From positions 1-64,000 of IMG/VR virus record IMGVR_UViG_3300025646_008465: 64,000 nucleotides of DNA, one strand, 5' to 3'. Each line of letters opens with the position of its first letter. The first letter of the stretch is position 1. Both the position numbers and the translations under genes were made by a program. The DNA comes from a virus. The notes beneath the pieces are model-generated. The model saw only the letters and a list, made by a program, of their open reading frames with translations, had not been told where the DNA came from and did not search any database. Below, one piece after another: positions 31,098 to 40,229 of the stretch.

Positions 31098-32180
31098 TTA
31101 TTCTGGTTCGTTTTCGTATGAGGTAATATCTGTGTATTCTTGATCCTCTTCAACAATGTTGAAATCTACACCTCCTAGAATGCTTTTCCAAGCATCTGCA
31201 TGAGAGTCTTTGTAATTTTTCAATGCTTTATCTGTATCTTCAATAAAGCCATGAGGAGTCATGATGATTTTACCTCGAGTAGTAACGCCATTAATGTGGT
31301 TTTTGTCGATTTGAATATTTGTACGTTTTGCAAATTCGACTTGTTTACCATCTTTAATAGCTTTAATTTTTGATGTTCCTGCTGACATCACATTACCAAA
31401 TGTAACAACAAATGTTGCATCAAACCACATAGCATAACCTCCTTTATTCATCAACTTGGGTTGACCCATTGGAGATTCCGGTTTTAGAGTCCATACCTTA
31501 TTAATACACACAAGGGTATTGGTGTATGGGCTACTTTCCTTACGAGACATTACTATGCGCTGATTAACGTTGTTACCAAATTGGGTTGACATAGCACCTG
31601 CGTTCCATTCATTGTTATTTTTGTTTGAACGAACGGATAATTCACAAGGAACCGAACCAATTGAATCCCACAAGAATAGCAAGTTATAAGGCAAATTACC
31701 TTTTTTCTGCTCATCAAGCAAATCAAGGATAAATGCGGCTACGTCTTCAATAGTATTAATAGTTTCACGGTCAACGTAAATAAAGCTACCATTGTAATCT
31801 ATAATTTCACCTGTAGATTCATCTACAACTTCATTTACTTCTAACCCCATTTGGACGGCATGCTCCCAGTTCCATTTCATCTCAGTGATAATGAATACAG
31901 GAAGAATACCTCGCTTCTGGGCTGATACGGCTGCTTCAATCAAAGCAGTTGTTTTACCCGTATCAGAATGCCCACGAAGCAATACAATGTGACCTTGAGG
32001 AATACCTGGAACCGAAGTAGTTTCTTGGTATGCTTCCGAAAGTGGAATCCAGGTTTGTTCTTTAAACTTAGCTTTTGATGTAAGTCCTTTCTTATTCTTA
32101 AAGCTATCTAAGTTAAAATTCGCTTTAATTTCAGAGGAGACTGCCTCCGATAAGGACTTGGATGTTTTTCCTCTTGCCAT
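31098..32180 (-). CDS. uvsX: UvsX/RecA-like recombinase
   Basis: 360 residues. The RecA core has Walker A GHSDTGKTTAL, the following VFIITEMKWNWEHA strand, Walker B LLFLWDSIGSVP and a VNQRIVMSRKESS/NTLVCINKVW region. The C terminus is acidic (NIVEEDQEYTDITSYENEPE). It catalyses strand exchange for recombination-dependent replication in T4-like phages. It lies between the SSB gene (10-base gap) and the exonuclease. Length is similar to T4 UvsX (391 residues). Confidence 0.9.
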   Translation of the reverse strand: MARGKTSKSLSEAVSSEIKANFNLDSFKNKKGLTSKAKFKEQTWIPLSEAYQETTSVPGIPQGHIVLLRGHSDTGKTTALIEAAVSAQKRGILPVFIITEMKWNWEHAVQMGLEVNEVVDESTGEIIDYNGSFIYVDRETINTIEDVAAFILDLLDEQKKGNLPYNLLFLWDSIGSVPCELSVRSNKNNNEWNAGAMSTQFGNNVNQRIVMSRKESSPYTNTLVCINKVWTLKPESPMGQPKLMNKGGYAMWFDATFVVTFGNVMSAGTSKIKAIKDGKQVEFAKRTNIQIDKNHINGVTTRGKIIMTPHGFIEDTDKALKNYKDSHADAWKSILGGVDFNIVEEDQEYTDITSYENEPE

Positions 32181-32190
32181 GTGTTGTTAA

Positions 32191-33030
32191 TTAAAATGGT
32201 AAATCGTCGTCTTCTTCTCCAAACAAATCATCAAATTGATCTGTCTTTGATTTTTTAACAACAGGTTTAGCACTAAGTGAATAATTTGATTTAGGTGCTT
32301 CTTTAATATCTGAATCAAAATCTTCAGCAGGTTCAGAAACGATATCACCTTCTTCAGAATCTTCAGGCGACAACCACTCTTGAAGTGCACTCTTCATCTC
32401 ATCATAAGACAAGGGCTTAAATACTTTTTTAGGATCAGGTTGATCATTCAACAATTTTTCAACCAATGCTTCATCATCCGAAAGTTGAGAAGTTTTCATT
32501 GAGGGAGCAATAGTAGTTTTGTTGTAAGGAGTACCAGTAGATTCAGGACCTACAGTATTCAACTTAATATCACGACCATTCAAGATATCAGTAAAATCAC
32601 CTACTTCTTCATCAGCAGCCATCTGCAAAAATGCTTCGTAAATTTCTTTACCAAACTGCCACAATTTAACACCTTCAGATTCTTCACCACGCACTACTAT
32701 AGGTGCGAATACACGGGTTTTAGCATCCAATTTTTTAGCCAAACGCCAGTTGTCTTTATCATCTGATTGACGCAATTGTTTAGCAAATTCTTTAATTGGA
32801 TCTTTTTCACCCCAGTTTGTAGGTGAAGACATTACCTTTTTAGAACCAATTCCATAATAGAATTGCATTTCGGTAAAGGGGTTTGCGGAGTTGTACTTGA
32901 AAGGTACAATGCGGATGGTTTGTTTACCAACCGAGGGTTTCCAGAACAATTGTTTTCCATCGCCTTTGCTCTGTCCGTTAGATGCGTTTTGCATCTGATT
33001 AAGGCGCGCTTTGATTTCGTTCAAATCCAT
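32191..33030 (-). CDS. 32: Single-stranded DNA-binding protein (T4 gp32-like)
   Basis: 279 residues. The N-terminal MDLNEIKARLNQMQNASNG basic segment is like the gp32 cooperativity domain, followed by an OB-fold core (FWKPSVGKQTIRIVPF, MQFYYGIGSKKVM). The zinc-ribbon cysteines of T4 gp32 are absent. The C-terminal 90 residues are acidic and end DDLFGEEDDDLPF. This tip resembles the bacterial SSB docking peptide more than the T4 gp32 tail. It is transcribed from the perfect-spacing promoter 33052-33084. It binds ssDNA and likely recruits replication factors through the tip. Confidence 0.88.
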   Translation of the reverse strand: MDLNEIKARLNQMQNASNGQSKGDGKQLFWKPSVGKQTIRIVPFKYNSANPFTEMQFYYGIGSKKVMSSPTNWGEKDPIKEFAKQLRQSDDKDNWRLAKKLDAKTRVFAPIVVRGEESEGVKLWQFGKEIYEAFLQMAADEEVGDFTDILNGRDIKLNTVGPESTGTPYNKTTIAPSMKTSQLSDDEALVEKLLNDQPDPKKVFKPLSYDEMKSALQEWLSPEDSEEGDIVSEPAEDFDSDIKEAPKSNYSLSAKPVVKKSKTDQFDDLFGEEDDDLPF

Positions 33031-33051
33031 AATAACTAATTTTTAATGTAA

Positions 33052-33084
33052 CTAAATATAATAACCTTTGGTATAATCACCAAA
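33052..33084 (-). promoter_or_regulatory. Bacteroidota-type promoter before the SSB (gp32-like) / uvsX / helicase unit
   Basis: TTTGGTG and TATATTTAG with 20 bases between, 22 bases before the SSB ATG and directly after the stop of the 156-residue gene. Confidence 0.78.
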
Positions 33085-33555
33085 TTAAAGTTCAATAATC
33101 TTGAAAATCTTTGTATTCAATTGCTTTAATTCGTTGTGCTGAGTGAGTAGAATACAATTTTTGTAGTGTTGCCAGTCAATTTTATAACGTGTGTCAACTA
33201 CACCACCATTCAATCCCTTAATTAATTCATTTAAGGCATTAATAGTATAAAGAGTATTTGTGTCTTTTTTACGATGTACTAAAATTGTGTTTTCAGGGAT
33301 ATTATTCACATTACCTTGATCAACATTATATGTAACAACATACTCGTTATTGCTCTTAACGTGCAAAACAAACATTTTGTTATACATGATGCTATAACGT
33401 GAAGATAAATCATTAACCAATGCATCCATGTCCTCCAAAGACGTAAAGGTGCAAAATAACTTGTTGTTCAAATCTATAATATTTTCGGGTTGTTCAAAAT
33501 CGTATTGTCCCGAATACATATAATTAACTTCTTGTAAAGTCATAAGTGTCTCCAT
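33085..33555 (-). CDS. Hypothetical protein in replication block (156 aa)
   Basis: Begins METLMTLQEVNYMYSGQYDF; an ATG at 33543 is an alternative start. A mix of strands and helices is rich in Asn and Asp, with YNKMFVLHVKSNNEYVVTY and IDWQHYKNCILLTQHNEL segments. No known motif. Its start overlaps the family A-like polymerase by 32 bases, and its stop touches the SSB promoter at 33084/33085, so it is an end-of-unit gene. A weaker promoter instance lies at 33708-33740. Possibly a polymerase accessory factor, from context only. Confidence 0.6.
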   Translation of the reverse strand: METLMTLQEVNYMYSGQYDFEQPENIIDLNNKLFCTFTSLEDMDALVNDLSSRYSIMYNKMFVLHVKSNNEYVVTYNVDQGNVNNIPENTILVHRKKDTNTLYTINALNELIKGLNGGVVDTRYKIDWQHYKNCILLTQHNELKQLNTKIFKIIEL

Positions 33556-34798
33556 AACTAATTTTTGTGCTCAATTCAAAGCTTTCTATAATTTTTTTAA
33601 TTTCTTTTAATAAATGTTTTTCTTCCTCAGCATAATCAAACAAAAAAGCATCGTAAGTATACAACACGAGTTTTGTTTTTTTACCTCGTAAAAATTTAAG
33701 TATTTCCCACAATATAAGAACGTTTGTGGACGTTTCCAAGTTTTGTAGTACGTAGTTAAATAACTTTTGCGGCTTCATATCTTCGGTGTTTTCTTTCCTA
33801 AGTATATACTTTGATTGAGGCATTTCAATCCAACCTTGGTATTGAAAAGTGTCCCACAAATCATCAGTATACGCTTGTACTTTCCTAAAAAATTCCAGGT
33901 TTTTATACTGTTCGAAAACTCCTCCGTATAGTTGTTTAAATGTTAATTCTTTAGCTTTTTTGTAATCCACCCCGTACATTGTTGCGAAGTCCATATGAAT
34001 ATCTTTATTGCCAAACGAATAACCAACAAGACGAGCAGCCAAGGTAGGGTGGTAAGCAGAAACATCAAACTCGATAAGTCCATCATTACGCGCAATAAAC
34101 GATCCCCTACATCCATTTTCTTTGTTGAGGGCAGCAAAATTGACTCCTCCAAAGCTGTTTGAGGGTCTAGTGGTAAGGGTTTTGAGATTATATTGGGTGT
34201 AAACATACTCCCCCTCAACCTTGTGAAAAAACGTTTCATATACTTCTTTATTTATTTTAAGTCCATTGGCTTCAATAGCGGAAAACACAATTGAACTTTT
34301 TTTGTTAAACCATTGACAATAATCGTCTTGGCATTTTATATTAAATACATTTAGATCTTGAAAAATCGACTCACAATATTCATAGTGTTTTACAATAGGC
34401 ACTAATCGGTTTGGAGCCGCATGATCTAAATTGTTTTTATAGATCCATTTATGGGCGAACGTTAGTTCTGGTATATATGTATTATATGTGGGTTGAATGT
34501 CAAAGAGAGCTTTAAGCGGTAAGTATTGTAATACCGATTTTTTATCCCTCACATATATTTTTTCAATTTTGCTTAATGTCTCTGTTACTTGTTGTATATC
34601 AAGCGATAGCGCCTCACTATGATCGAGGCACATCATGTATCCCTTACTCGCGTTTATAGGGCGTACATACAACGTAGAAACGCTATCGAGGATTGGGTGG
34701 GTGTTGAAATTATGAGGTATAACCTCTAAAAACACTTCTTTAAAACCTCGACAGTCGAATTCCCTCAGTTGTTCACTATCTTCTATTAACCAAAACAT
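33524..34798 (-). CDS. Divergent family A DNA polymerase-like protein
   Basis: 424 residues with a recognisable PolA palm. TTRPSNSFGGVNFAALN corresponds to the GRLSSxxPNLQN stretch. Motif A is LIEFDVSAYHPTLAA (D245), motif B is KKAKELTFKQLYGG (residues 280-293, in place of RxxxKxxxFGxxYG) and motif C is YTYDAFLFD (D383, with YDA for HDE). Both catalytic Asp residues remain. There are no clear 3'-5' exonuclease motifs in the first 170 residues, which may be a degenerate remnant. It is much shorter than Pol I or T7 polymerase. It sits in the replication block next to SSB, while a full family B polymerase is at 1-1738. It may be a translesion, repair or priming-related polymerase. Confidence 0.75.
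   Translation of the reverse strand: MFWLIEDSEQLREFDCRGFKEVFLEVIPHNFNTHPILDSVSTLYVRPINASKGYMMCLDHSEALSLDIQQVTETLSKIEKIYVRDKKSVLQYLPLKALFDIQPTYNTYIPELTFAHKWIYKNNLDHAAPNRLVPIVKHYEYCESIFQDLNVFNIKCQDDYCQWFNKKSSIVFSAIEANGLKINKEVYETFFHKVEGEYVYTQYNLKTLTTRPSNSFGGVNFAALNKENGCRGSFIARNDGLIEFDVSAYHPTLAARLVGYSFGNKDIHMDFATMYGVDYKKAKELTFKQLYGGVFEQYKNLEFFRKVQAYTDDLWDTFQYQGWIEMPQSKYILRKENTEDMKPQKLFNYVLQNLETSTNVLILWEILKFLRGKKTKLVLYTYDAFLFDYAEEEKHLLKEIKKIIESFELSTKISYGDTYDFTRS
33708..33740 (-). promoter_or_regulatory. Weaker promoter of the same type inside the family A-like polymerase gene
   Basis: CTTG instead of TTTG, then TATATTGTG at the same spacing. It could serve the 156-residue gene, whose start is about 150 bases downstream. 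Less certain than the others. Confidence 0.4.
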
Positions 34799-34827
34799 TT
34801 ACTTAAATATACAAAACCTTTTTTGGA

Positions 34828-35439
34828 TTACCCCGCTCTATAGAACTCTGTGTAATTTGAGAAGTATTCAGTAAAAGCAGTGTAACCTATTTTTTTCTCG
34901 TAATATTCTACTAGATTGTAATTTTGTTCAGAAACGTAAGTTTCATCACCCCCGCTAATAACCCAATCTAATTTAAAAATTTTATATAAATTAAACTCGT
35001 AATCAGGATTATATGATTTTAAATCATTAAAAGTATCTTTACTAATTTCAATATAGATGTTTCTATTTGATTGTTTAGCAAAATATCTTGTATAGAATCC
35101 ATCTAAATAATCTTCACTAGTAGGAATATTTAAATAATATTGAGGTGTTTTAAATGTTGGGGGGTTATTAACATCAATGTTTTTGGCTTGAAAATATCCT
35201 AAAACTTCAGGTGATAAATCTTCAGTACTAGTTTTAATATTAAAATTTGAATCAGCAGTTTTAGAAGAAGTAATAGGAGATAAAATTATAGAAGTTCTAT
35301 CTTGGGGTCCTACACCACTGTGAATTTTACCATCTGAACTTTTCCAGTATTGTCCTACATAAGGAATACCCTTTGGAGTTTCATATTCATCTCCATTAGT
35401 GTATAAATTAGTTTTTATTTGGGACTTAGGATAATACAT
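34828..35439 (-). CDS. Virion-region protein of unknown function (203 aa)
   Basis: Begins MYYPKSQIKTNLYTNGDEYE and continues with short strands and aromatic-rich segments (YVGQYWKSSDGKIHSG, ISGGDETYVSEQNYNLVEYY). A recurring YVGxYWKxxDGKxxxGxxPxD pattern is familiar from small structural proteins adjacent to baseplate genes in marine T4-like phages, but I cannot name a family. It lies six bases after the 1003-residue baseplate-region gene and ends just before the polymerase gene, so it closes the tail and baseplate cluster. Confidence 0.6.
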   Translation of the reverse strand: MYYPKSQIKTNLYTNGDEYETPKGIPYVGQYWKSSDGKIHSGVGPQDRTSIILSPITSSKTADSNFNIKTSTEDLSPEVLGYFQAKNIDVNNPPTFKTPQYYLNIPTSEDYLDGFYTRYFAKQSNRNIYIEISKDTFNDLKSYNPDYEFNLYKIFKLDWVISGGDETYVSEQNYNLVEYYEKKIGYTAFTEYFSNYTEFYRAG

Positions 35440-35445
35440 AATTTA

Positions 35446-38400
35446 TTATTCGTCTTCTGATGGGTTTGTAGAAGGTTCAATTTCGTTTTTAGGTAAACTT
35501 AGATTTGAATTATTTTGAGTGGTAGCATTGTTTACAGCAGCTAAACTTGTAATAGTAGTTTCCCACCCTTTGCTTGATACTTTATGATCTACTCCTTTAA
35601 TAATAAAAGATAAATTTCTATTATAACTTGAAGGTAAGATGTTTTGATCTATGTAAAATCGTTCATACATACGAACCCCAGATAATCCTAACATTGTTAA
35701 ATTTAAATCAAAAGGAATAAATCCACTAGCAGGGGGAGCATCACCTTCATCATTTAAAAGTGAAACTACATATTTTGAAACATTACCACTTATGTTTCTG
35801 TTTATATCTAAAATTTCACTATCAACTACTAAACCTCTTTGATAGAATTTTTCAATAAGACCTTCTTTAGCTCTTAATATTTTAATATTATCTTTAAATA
35901 TTTCTAAAGCATCTGTAAAGTTACCATAAATTCTTTTATACTTATCAAGTAACTCAGCATATCGTTTTTGGTCATTTGCTGTGGCCGAAGATCTTAAAAA
36001 TTTAAGTTCTTTGAGTTCTGCTTCAGACATTGTTTCTCCTCCTTGAGGAAGATTTTCTGCTACAGCTTTACTTAGTTTATCAGGGATGATTCTATCTTTT
36101 AACCCTTCATGGAATTTATTAAAAGCCGTAGCATTGGTAATATCTGATGTTCCACGGGATTGGGCTCCAATAGCTAGCATAGTAGCAAATTGGGGGGTTA
36201 AACCAGAATCTAAATTTACACTATAAACAAAACTTCCATTTTGAACATTACCATATCCTGGGAGGGAGTTTCCTGTAACATCTAAATAACTAGTAGAATC
36301 AAATTTTTTAGATCTTCCAGGTCTCCACCCATAAACATTGAATAGTGTTTTATATCTGTCATCAAAATTAGTAGGGTCTACTAGTTTTAAAAAATTAGGA
36401 TCTAGAGGAATATCGTCCATAAACTTAATAGTATTAATATCATGGTCATAAGTAACATTTAACTTATTAACATTACCTAAAGCTTCTTGGATTCCAGATA
36501 ATAATTGTTCTAAAAATCTTAATAAGATAACTCCATTTTCATTAGTAGATGCTTCTAAACAATCAACAACAAAGTGTAAATTAACATGAATAAACATTAA
36601 CCTGGCAGTGTAAGGTTGACCAGGAATTCTAAAATTAGTATCTTCACTTTTGTTTTCAAGAACATCTTTAAAACATTCAAACATTTGGTTTTCTACCAAA
36701 TACCCTAATTGAGGATCTCCTTTTTCTTCATCTTTATTATAATCTGATACTCTAAAAGGGATAATACAAACTGAAGGATCTGTTGAAAATTGAGTAGGAT
36801 AAGTAAAACAATAAGTCTCTTTATAATTTTGATCAAATTTTATAAGAGGAGTTTTATTTCCTTCTTTATCCTTTGAGTAAATTAATAAATTTTCTTCAAT
36901 ATACCTTAAAATATGATATAATTTTACATATTGGTAAGGTGAATTTTTAGACTCAACGGTTACAGTACTTGCATAACTTGAACCATTACTTCCACTTTTA
37001 GTCCTTCTAGCTCTTCTTTGGGGTTTAATTACTAATTGTTCTTTAGGGTCAAAAGGAGTTTCATCTTCATTTTTATAAGTAGAATCTCCATAAACTTGAA
37101 TTTGGGGTAATTTTTTTGGATTGTATTGGGGATCAATACAATTATAAGTGTTAACTTTAGCTCCTTTAGACTCATTCTTTTTTAGTTTATCATAAACCTC
37201 ATAAAGATATTTATGTAACTGAGATTTATCTTTGTTGGCTATTAAACTTGTACTTAAAGCTTCTTCAGCTTCAGTTTCTACAGTGTAAGTGGTTTTTGGT
37301 GCATTATCAAATCCACTTTCACCTGCTACAAGTCCTGCACTTGCTAATGCTTTAACATCGGCACTACTTAAGGATTGAACAAAATTTGAATAAGCAGTTC
37401 TATCAGCTGTACCTCCATTGTTATCCTTTGTTCCCGTAATATTAGCCCCACTAGATACTGTAGCTAAAAAATTACCGGCATTTCTACTAAGTTTATCACC
37501 TATTCTTTTTGCGCGGGTTAGAAAATTAGCTTGTTCTTTATTTTCTCGGGTAGTTCTAGCAGCCTCTGTTTCTGGTTGTCTCTCTGGGGTTCCTGGGGTA
37601 GATTCTGGTGGGGGTTCTGTTCCGAAGGGAGATGAACCTATTGCTGTAGATCTATTAATAGTTAGGGATTCAATTACATCTCCTATAGAGATAATATCTA
37701 CGGTAATGCTATAGCTATTATCTTCTTCGAAAGACCATTTAAAATTAACTATCTTTCCAAAAAAACCATCATAGTTCCCACAAGTAGTAGCAGTATGAGA
37801 ATTAATAAGAGCTAGAATATTGTTTTGGTTAACATCATCTTTAAAAAAATTACTAAAAGCTGGGGTATTAAATGTAGCTTGTTCGTATTTTTTAGATGAT
37901 ACATCAATATCATTGTGGGTATAATATAGAGTATGACCCCACTCAACTAATACAGTAAACCCAGGGTGCATGTAAAGAGCTTCAATAATATCAAACTGCT
38001 TTTTACTATTTGCCTTAAGTTTTAAAGTTGCTTTTCTAAAAGAACCCCTGTTATAAGTTTTAATATCTAAAGATTCAATGCCTGGAGGAGGAACTAATCC
38101 AACTTGTTGGTTGTCACCAGCAAAACCATAAACATTTTTAAAAATATTATCGGGATTTCCATCATATAGTCCTGAGGGTTGGATTAATTTTCCTTCATTG
38201 TCTAATCGAGATACACCGTTATAAAGAATAAAATTTTTAGCTAATAAATCCCCCTGAAAGTTTTTACTTCCTGTTAGTGCTTCACTTTTTTCGGGTGTAG
38301 AAATATTGACTGATGATACTGCTCGTATCCAAGCTGTATTGTTATTAGACCATGTTAAAACTTCAGGTTCTCTAATTTCTAGCCCTAATAATTGCTGCCT

Positions 38401-38457
38401 TAGATCAACTTGGGTTTTAACAAATTTTCTTGGATTACTTCCTATAAGATTTCCCAT
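35446..38457 (-). CDS. Large baseplate-region virion protein (1003 aa)
   Basis: Very large protein, mostly beta by composition. Recognisable segments include LKLKANSKKQFDIIEALYMH (strand-helix) and FTVLVEWGHTLYYT, and the C-terminal region contains coiled helices (LLDKYKRIYGNFTDALEIFK) and MLGLSGVRMYERFYID. A low-complexity linker (GTEPPPESTPGTPERQPE) separates the parts near residues 275-300. It overlaps the LysM gp53-like gene by one base and lies in the tail block. Probably a baseplate wedge or hub component; I cannot assign it to a specific T4 protein. Confidence 0.6.
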   Translation of the reverse strand: MGNLIGSNPRKFVKTQVDLRQQLLGLEIREPEVLTWSNNNTAWIRAVSSVNISTPEKSEALTGSKNFQGDLLAKNFILYNGVSRLDNEGKLIQPSGLYDGNPDNIFKNVYGFAGDNQQVGLVPPPGIESLDIKTYNRGSFRKATLKLKANSKKQFDIIEALYMHPGFTVLVEWGHTLYYTHNDIDVSSKKYEQATFNTPAFSNFFKDDVNQNNILALINSHTATTCGNYDGFFGKIVNFKWSFEEDNSYSITVDIISIGDVIESLTINRSTAIGSSPFGTEPPPESTPGTPERQPETEAARTTRENKEQANFLTRAKRIGDKLSRNAGNFLATVSSGANITGTKDNNGGTADRTAYSNFVQSLSSADVKALASAGLVAGESGFDNAPKTTYTVETEAEEALSTSLIANKDKSQLHKYLYEVYDKLKKNESKGAKVNTYNCIDPQYNPKKLPQIQVYGDSTYKNEDETPFDPKEQLVIKPQRRARRTKSGSNGSSYASTVTVESKNSPYQYVKLYHILRYIEENLLIYSKDKEGNKTPLIKFDQNYKETYCFTYPTQFSTDPSVCIIPFRVSDYNKDEEKGDPQLGYLVENQMFECFKDVLENKSEDTNFRIPGQPYTARLMFIHVNLHFVVDCLEASTNENGVILLRFLEQLLSGIQEALGNVNKLNVTYDHDINTIKFMDDIPLDPNFLKLVDPTNFDDRYKTLFNVYGWRPGRSKKFDSTSYLDVTGNSLPGYGNVQNGSFVYSVNLDSGLTPQFATMLAIGAQSRGTSDITNATAFNKFHEGLKDRIIPDKLSKAVAENLPQGGETMSEAELKELKFLRSSATANDQKRYAELLDKYKRIYGNFTDALEIFKDNIKILRAKEGLIEKFYQRGLVVDSEILDINRNISGNVSKYVVSLLNDEGDAPPASGFIPFDLNLTMLGLSGVRMYERFYIDQNILPSSYNRNLSFIIKGVDHKVSSKGWETTITSLAAVNNATTQNNSNLSLPKNEIEPSTNPSEDE

Positions 38458-38762
38458 TATACAACTCCATTTATTTGATCAAATTTAAGAAGGATATTTG
38501 TGACATCCAAGGGTACTCTAATTTGAGTTCCAATGGGGACGTAAAAAGAATTTTGAGGTAAATTAGGATTAGCACAAGATATAATCCACCATAAAGAAGG
38601 ATCTCCATATATTTGGTTAGCTAATAAATCTAATCTATCCCCTTCTTGCATTATAAAATATAAATCAGTTGAAGAAAAGGGAATTGAAGGATATTTAGGG
38701 GAATAATAATAAGAATTCCCTTGACCTATTGAATTTTGTGGTATTTTTGAATATCTGTTCAT
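38457..38762 (-). CDS. 53: gp53-like baseplate wedge protein with LysM domain
   Basis: 101 residues. The central DLYFIMQEGDRLDLLANQIY, GDPSLWWIISCANP and IGTQIRVP segments form the LysM pattern found in T4 gp53-type wedge proteins (Gly-Asp-Pro, paired Trp, IPxGxxIRVP). It ends with helix NILLKFDQINGVV. It overlaps the next gene by one base and is followed by the 484-residue tail-tube-like gene six bases upstream. It likely joins wedge components. The domain is clear; the T4 name is by homology of fold and order. Confidence 0.8.
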   Translation of the reverse strand: MNRYSKIPQNSIGQGNSYYYSPKYPSIPFSSTDLYFIMQEGDRLDLLANQIYGDPSLWWIISCANPNLPQNSFYVPIGTQIRVPLDVTNILLKFDQINGVV

Positions 38763-38768
38763 AACTTA

Positions 38769-40223
38769 TTATGCGAATGGGGGAGTTGGATAATTAGTTC
38801 CTTGAGATGCTTGGGATTGAGCTAAAGTAGGTACTGTAACAATAGATGATGAAGAAGATTTTGGTGCTCTTATAGTACCATCTTTAATTAAATCACTTTG
38901 TTTAGTATCAGAGTCCCAATTATCATATCCAATAAATTTAGATCCTTTTTGTGGTACAAAGTTATGGATTGGTTTAAATTCAAAACTATCAACTGTAATC
39001 ACATGCGGCAATTGAGCAATATTTTTATCTTCTTTACCATTATTTAATTTAGCAATTTCCCAAGGAGAGTTTGGATCAATAGTAAGACTTAATCCTCCTA
39101 ATACACCAGGAACATCTACTAAATAGTCTCCTACAGTTAAATAAATTAAACTTCCTCTCATAAAACCATTAGAACTATAATCTGGGGCTGTTAGTGAAGC
39201 TAAATAAGTAAGTTTTTCATATAGTGTTCTTTGTTCTTGGCGAGATTGAACAGCTACTTTAAAACTTAAACTATTAGAACGACTAAAACCACCATATCTA
39301 TAAAATGCTTCTCCTCTACCAACAAATTTTTGGTCAGACCACTCTGCGCTGAATGAGTCAGAGAAACTTTCTAAAAATGCTCTAAAGTGAATATGAGTAA
39401 ATTGTGAAGGATTATCGTTATCTACTACTTTAATTTTAAACTTTATAAAATCTGAAGGGATGTCGCCTGATATTTCTTTTGATTTTGCTACAGAATCAGG
39501 GGCCGTATACAAATTAACCAAAGCCATTTTATCGGCTGTGGAAGATAAGGGAGCAATGTTTTGTATAGGAGTTGTATCATTAACATTTAAGTTAATCGCA
39601 TCTTTTTTATCGTAAACTACATTATAATGTTTTCTACTCCTTACAATAGAAGTTCCTAATTTATTATCAGTTCCAGGAACTTTACCTCTAAGAAGAGGAT
39701 TAGTACCATCCCCGGGACTACCTAATTGATAAACATCAGTTTGACCAGCTTTTAGTCTATTAGCTGCTCTAAAATCAGTAGGACCAGGTTCAGGGTAAGT
39801 GAAAATTTCCCTGATGTTGGGGTTAAGAAATGAAGGAATGTGTCCTATTCCAGGAATATTAAGTAATTCTTGGGCACCAACTGCTAGAGGATTCCACACC
39901 GCTGTAGGTTCAGATAATAATCCTAAAGCTACTTGTTTAGCTTCAAATACTAATCCTGTACTAGTTTGGGTATACAGTTTATATAAACGTTCTACATCAT
40001 CTAAAGCTGTTCCTGGGTTTAATAGGGCATTTCTAAAACCGAAGGTGTTACCAACGGTCATACCATAGTCTCCTGTACTTTCGTCTCCGATTTGATCTAA
40101 AAAGGTTTTATCCTTACCCGGAATATCTTTTACGATAAACGGTTGTTTACTAGAACCCCCGTTGGGTCTATCCATACCAAAAGGAACGGATGTTAAATCA
40201 GTTTTTAGATCTAATAAAGGCAT
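38769..40223 (-). CDS. Tail-tube-like baseplate protein
   Basis: 484 residues. The latter half carries FTHIHFRAFLESFSDSFSAEW, RGEAFYRYGGFSRSNSLSFK and VQSRQEQRTLYEKLTYLASL. This string of strands and helix resembles phage tube-initiator or hub-tube proteins (T4 gp48/gp54-type fold). The N-terminal half is mostly loops, and the C terminus ends with a low-complexity Ser/Gln tail (SSSSSIVTVPTLAQSQASQG). It is followed by gp53 and preceded by the repeat protein and tape measure. The assignment as tail-tube-like is tentative. Confidence 0.55.
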   Translation of the reverse strand: MPLLDLKTDLTSVPFGMDRPNGGSSKQPFIVKDIPGKDKTFLDQIGDESTGDYGMTVGNTFGFRNALLNPGTALDDVERLYKLYTQTSTGLVFEAKQVALGLLSEPTAVWNPLAVGAQELLNIPGIGHIPSFLNPNIREIFTYPEPGPTDFRAANRLKAGQTDVYQLGSPGDGTNPLLRGKVPGTDNKLGTSIVRSRKHYNVVYDKKDAINLNVNDTTPIQNIAPLSSTADKMALVNLYTAPDSVAKSKEISGDIPSDFIKFKIKVVDNDNPSQFTHIHFRAFLESFSDSFSAEWSDQKFVGRGEAFYRYGGFSRSNSLSFKVAVQSRQEQRTLYEKLTYLASLTAPDYSSNGFMRGSLIYLTVGDYLVDVPGVLGGLSLTIDPNSPWEIAKLNNGKEDKNIAQLPHVITVDSFEFKPIHNFVPQKGSKFIGYDNWDSDTKQSDLIKDGTIRAPKSSSSSIVTVPTLAQSQASQGTNYPTPPFA

Positions 40224-40229
40224 TCTTTA

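Noticed and set aside
34799-34830. Promoter in front of the family A-like polymerase
   Set aside because: A TATATTTAA box is present, but no TTTG occurs at the 20-base spacing used by the others (CGGG instead).
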